Below are positions 32,526-33,103 of a stretch of 33,103 bases of DNA, one piece after another (the first letter of the stretch is position 1; each line of letters opens with the position of its first letter). Where the stretch lies: positions 1 through 33,103 of the forward strand of contig CAMHPA010000029.1 of the NCBI GenBank assembly GCA_946186925.1, in the 5' to 3' direction. The notes under the pieces are model-generated. The model searched no databases. It had not been told where the DNA came from and saw nothing but the letters and a program-made list of their open reading frames with translations. The position numbers and the translations under genes were made by a program. This DNA is from an uncultured Bacteroidota bacterium. GTDB lineage: Bacteria > Bacteroidota > Bacteroidia > Bacteroidales > SZUA-534.

Positions 32526-32893
32526 ATGAGCAAAGAGTTGTTTGGCTGATGGAGGCATTTTGCATCTGAAAATAACCTTTGATATACTTCGCAGTAACTT
32601 ATTGTTAGATAGTTATTTGTCTTGCAATAGGTATTATTACCTATACAAACATCAAAAAAAAATGCTATAATTGCATTTCGATTTTCGAGGGAAGGAAGAA
32701 AGAGAACGAAATCGAAAAACGGGAGACATCGAACCAAATGAAAAACGAACCATGAAGAAAGTGGACGGGTATATTCCACCTGCTTATTCATGAAAAAAGG
32801 AAAATGCTGATAAATCGGCAGAGGTGATGTGAATAAAAGGTAAGTAAAAGAAATAGAAATAGATAAACAATTATTAATAAACCAGAAATCAAA
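32526..32893. other. Intergenic region and leader of the last gene
   Basis: 368 bp. Contents: a perfect 7-bp inverted repeat ATAGGTA-ttat-TACCTAT (32627-32644), an A-tract followed by ATGCTATAAT (32653-32671), a GTGGA/TCCAC stem (32761-32778), and tiny frames including a 13-codon one at 32752-32793. No exact TAnnTTTG box was found. No longer gene is supported on either strand. Confidence 0.55.
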
Positions 32894-33103
32894 ATGAGAA
32901 GTATTTTTACAAAGACATTGATTATGGTGTCGATACTAATGTCGACAACCATATTGAATGCGCAAACCAACGGCTTCAACTACCAAGCCGTGGTACGAAA
33001 CGCGCAGGGCGAGCTTGTGAGCAGCGCCAAAGTGAATCTTCGCATAACCCTTACTGACGATAAAGGAGAGCAGGTGATGTACCGTGAGACGCAGACCGCC
33101 GAG
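32894..33103 (+). CDS. N-terminus of a secreted Bacteroidetes surface protein (3' end outside the window)
   Basis: The first 70 codons only. A signal peptide (MRSIFTKTLIMVSILMSTTI, cleaved after LNA) is followed by GFNYQAVVRNAQGELVSSA, the typical opening of large exported Bacteroidetes proteins (F-x-Y-Q-A-V-V-R-[DN]-x-x-G), then VNLRITLTDDKGEQVMYRET. Such proteins often end in a T9SS tail and carry variable repeats or peptidase/collagen-like middles; the remainder is not visible. The gene has a long upstream leader without a consensus promoter box. Confidence 0.85.
   Translation, partial: MRSIFTKTLIMVSILMSTTILNAQTNGFNYQAVVRNAQGELVSSAKVNLRITLTDDKGEQVMYRETQTAE

Noticed and set aside
32666-32671. 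TATAAT resembling a proteobacterial -10 box
   Set aside because: There is no -35 partner, and the organism appears to use TAnnTTTG promoters; kept only as part of the motif shared with the EF-G upstream region.
32348-32791. Minus-strand frame covering the EF-G gene end and the following gap
   Set aside because: It crosses the EF-G terminator and 3' end, and its product is low-quality and without motifs.

Overview
The window looks like chromosomal DNA of a Bacteroidetes bacterium, most likely order Bacteroidales. The evidence is taxon-specific: type IX secretion (T9SS) C-terminal sorting tails, an HU-CCDC81/SPOR protein, an IPExxxVDY-like protein beside rnc, ExbB with a cleavable signal peptide followed by two ExbDs, a GldA-type ABC ATPase, an EF-G2-type EF-G paralogue, and promoter elements of the -33 TTTG / -7 TAnnTTTG type. 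No insertion sequence, prophage, CRISPR array or rRNA was seen.

Layout. 1-2757: the 3' end of a T9SS-exported protein built from near-identical 79-residue InlB-type repeats, followed by an outer-membrane beta-barrel gene. 2892-3875: HU-CCDC81/SPOR protein. 3906-7817 (minus strand): tRNA-Ser, exbB, a four-helix membrane protein, exbD, exbD, a terminator, then a LEA14-like lipoprotein and a universal stress protein. 7994-10706: rpiB, gldA, an unknown gene, coaX. 10882-13032: TPR protein, lptC, a small membrane protein. 13160-18015: folB, tRNA-Cys, acpP, fabF, rnc, IPExxxVDY-like, HAD phosphatase, panC. 18092-22337 (minus): RecB/AddA-like helicase-nuclease and holA. 22653-24392: OmpA-like/TPR lipoprotein. 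24646-26174: decayed secreted-protein fragments and an intact T9SS cargo gene. 26286-29883 (minus): polytopic membrane protein, conserved secreted protein, histidine acid phosphatase. 30308-32467: EF-G2-type factor. 32894-end: start of another secreted protein.

How the genes fit together. The centre is housekeeping: CoA supply (coaX, panC), acyl carrier protein and its condensing enzyme, folate (folB), LPS export (lptC), replication (holA), RNA processing (rnc). The edges and the 24.6-26.2 kb segment are accessory envelope genes using T9SS, with signs of gene turnover. The ExbB/ExbD operon would energise TonB-dependent outer-membrane transport, but no tonB is present here.

No clearly new multi-gene system was found. 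The observations most worth following are the EF-G paralogue that lacks the catalytic histidine and has a long GC-rich leader, the lipoprotein gene starting directly behind a strong terminator, the repeat-protein/barrel pair, the junction of gene remnants near 24.76 kb, the rnc gene without any ATG, and a predicted nearly leaderless membrane-protein mRNA.
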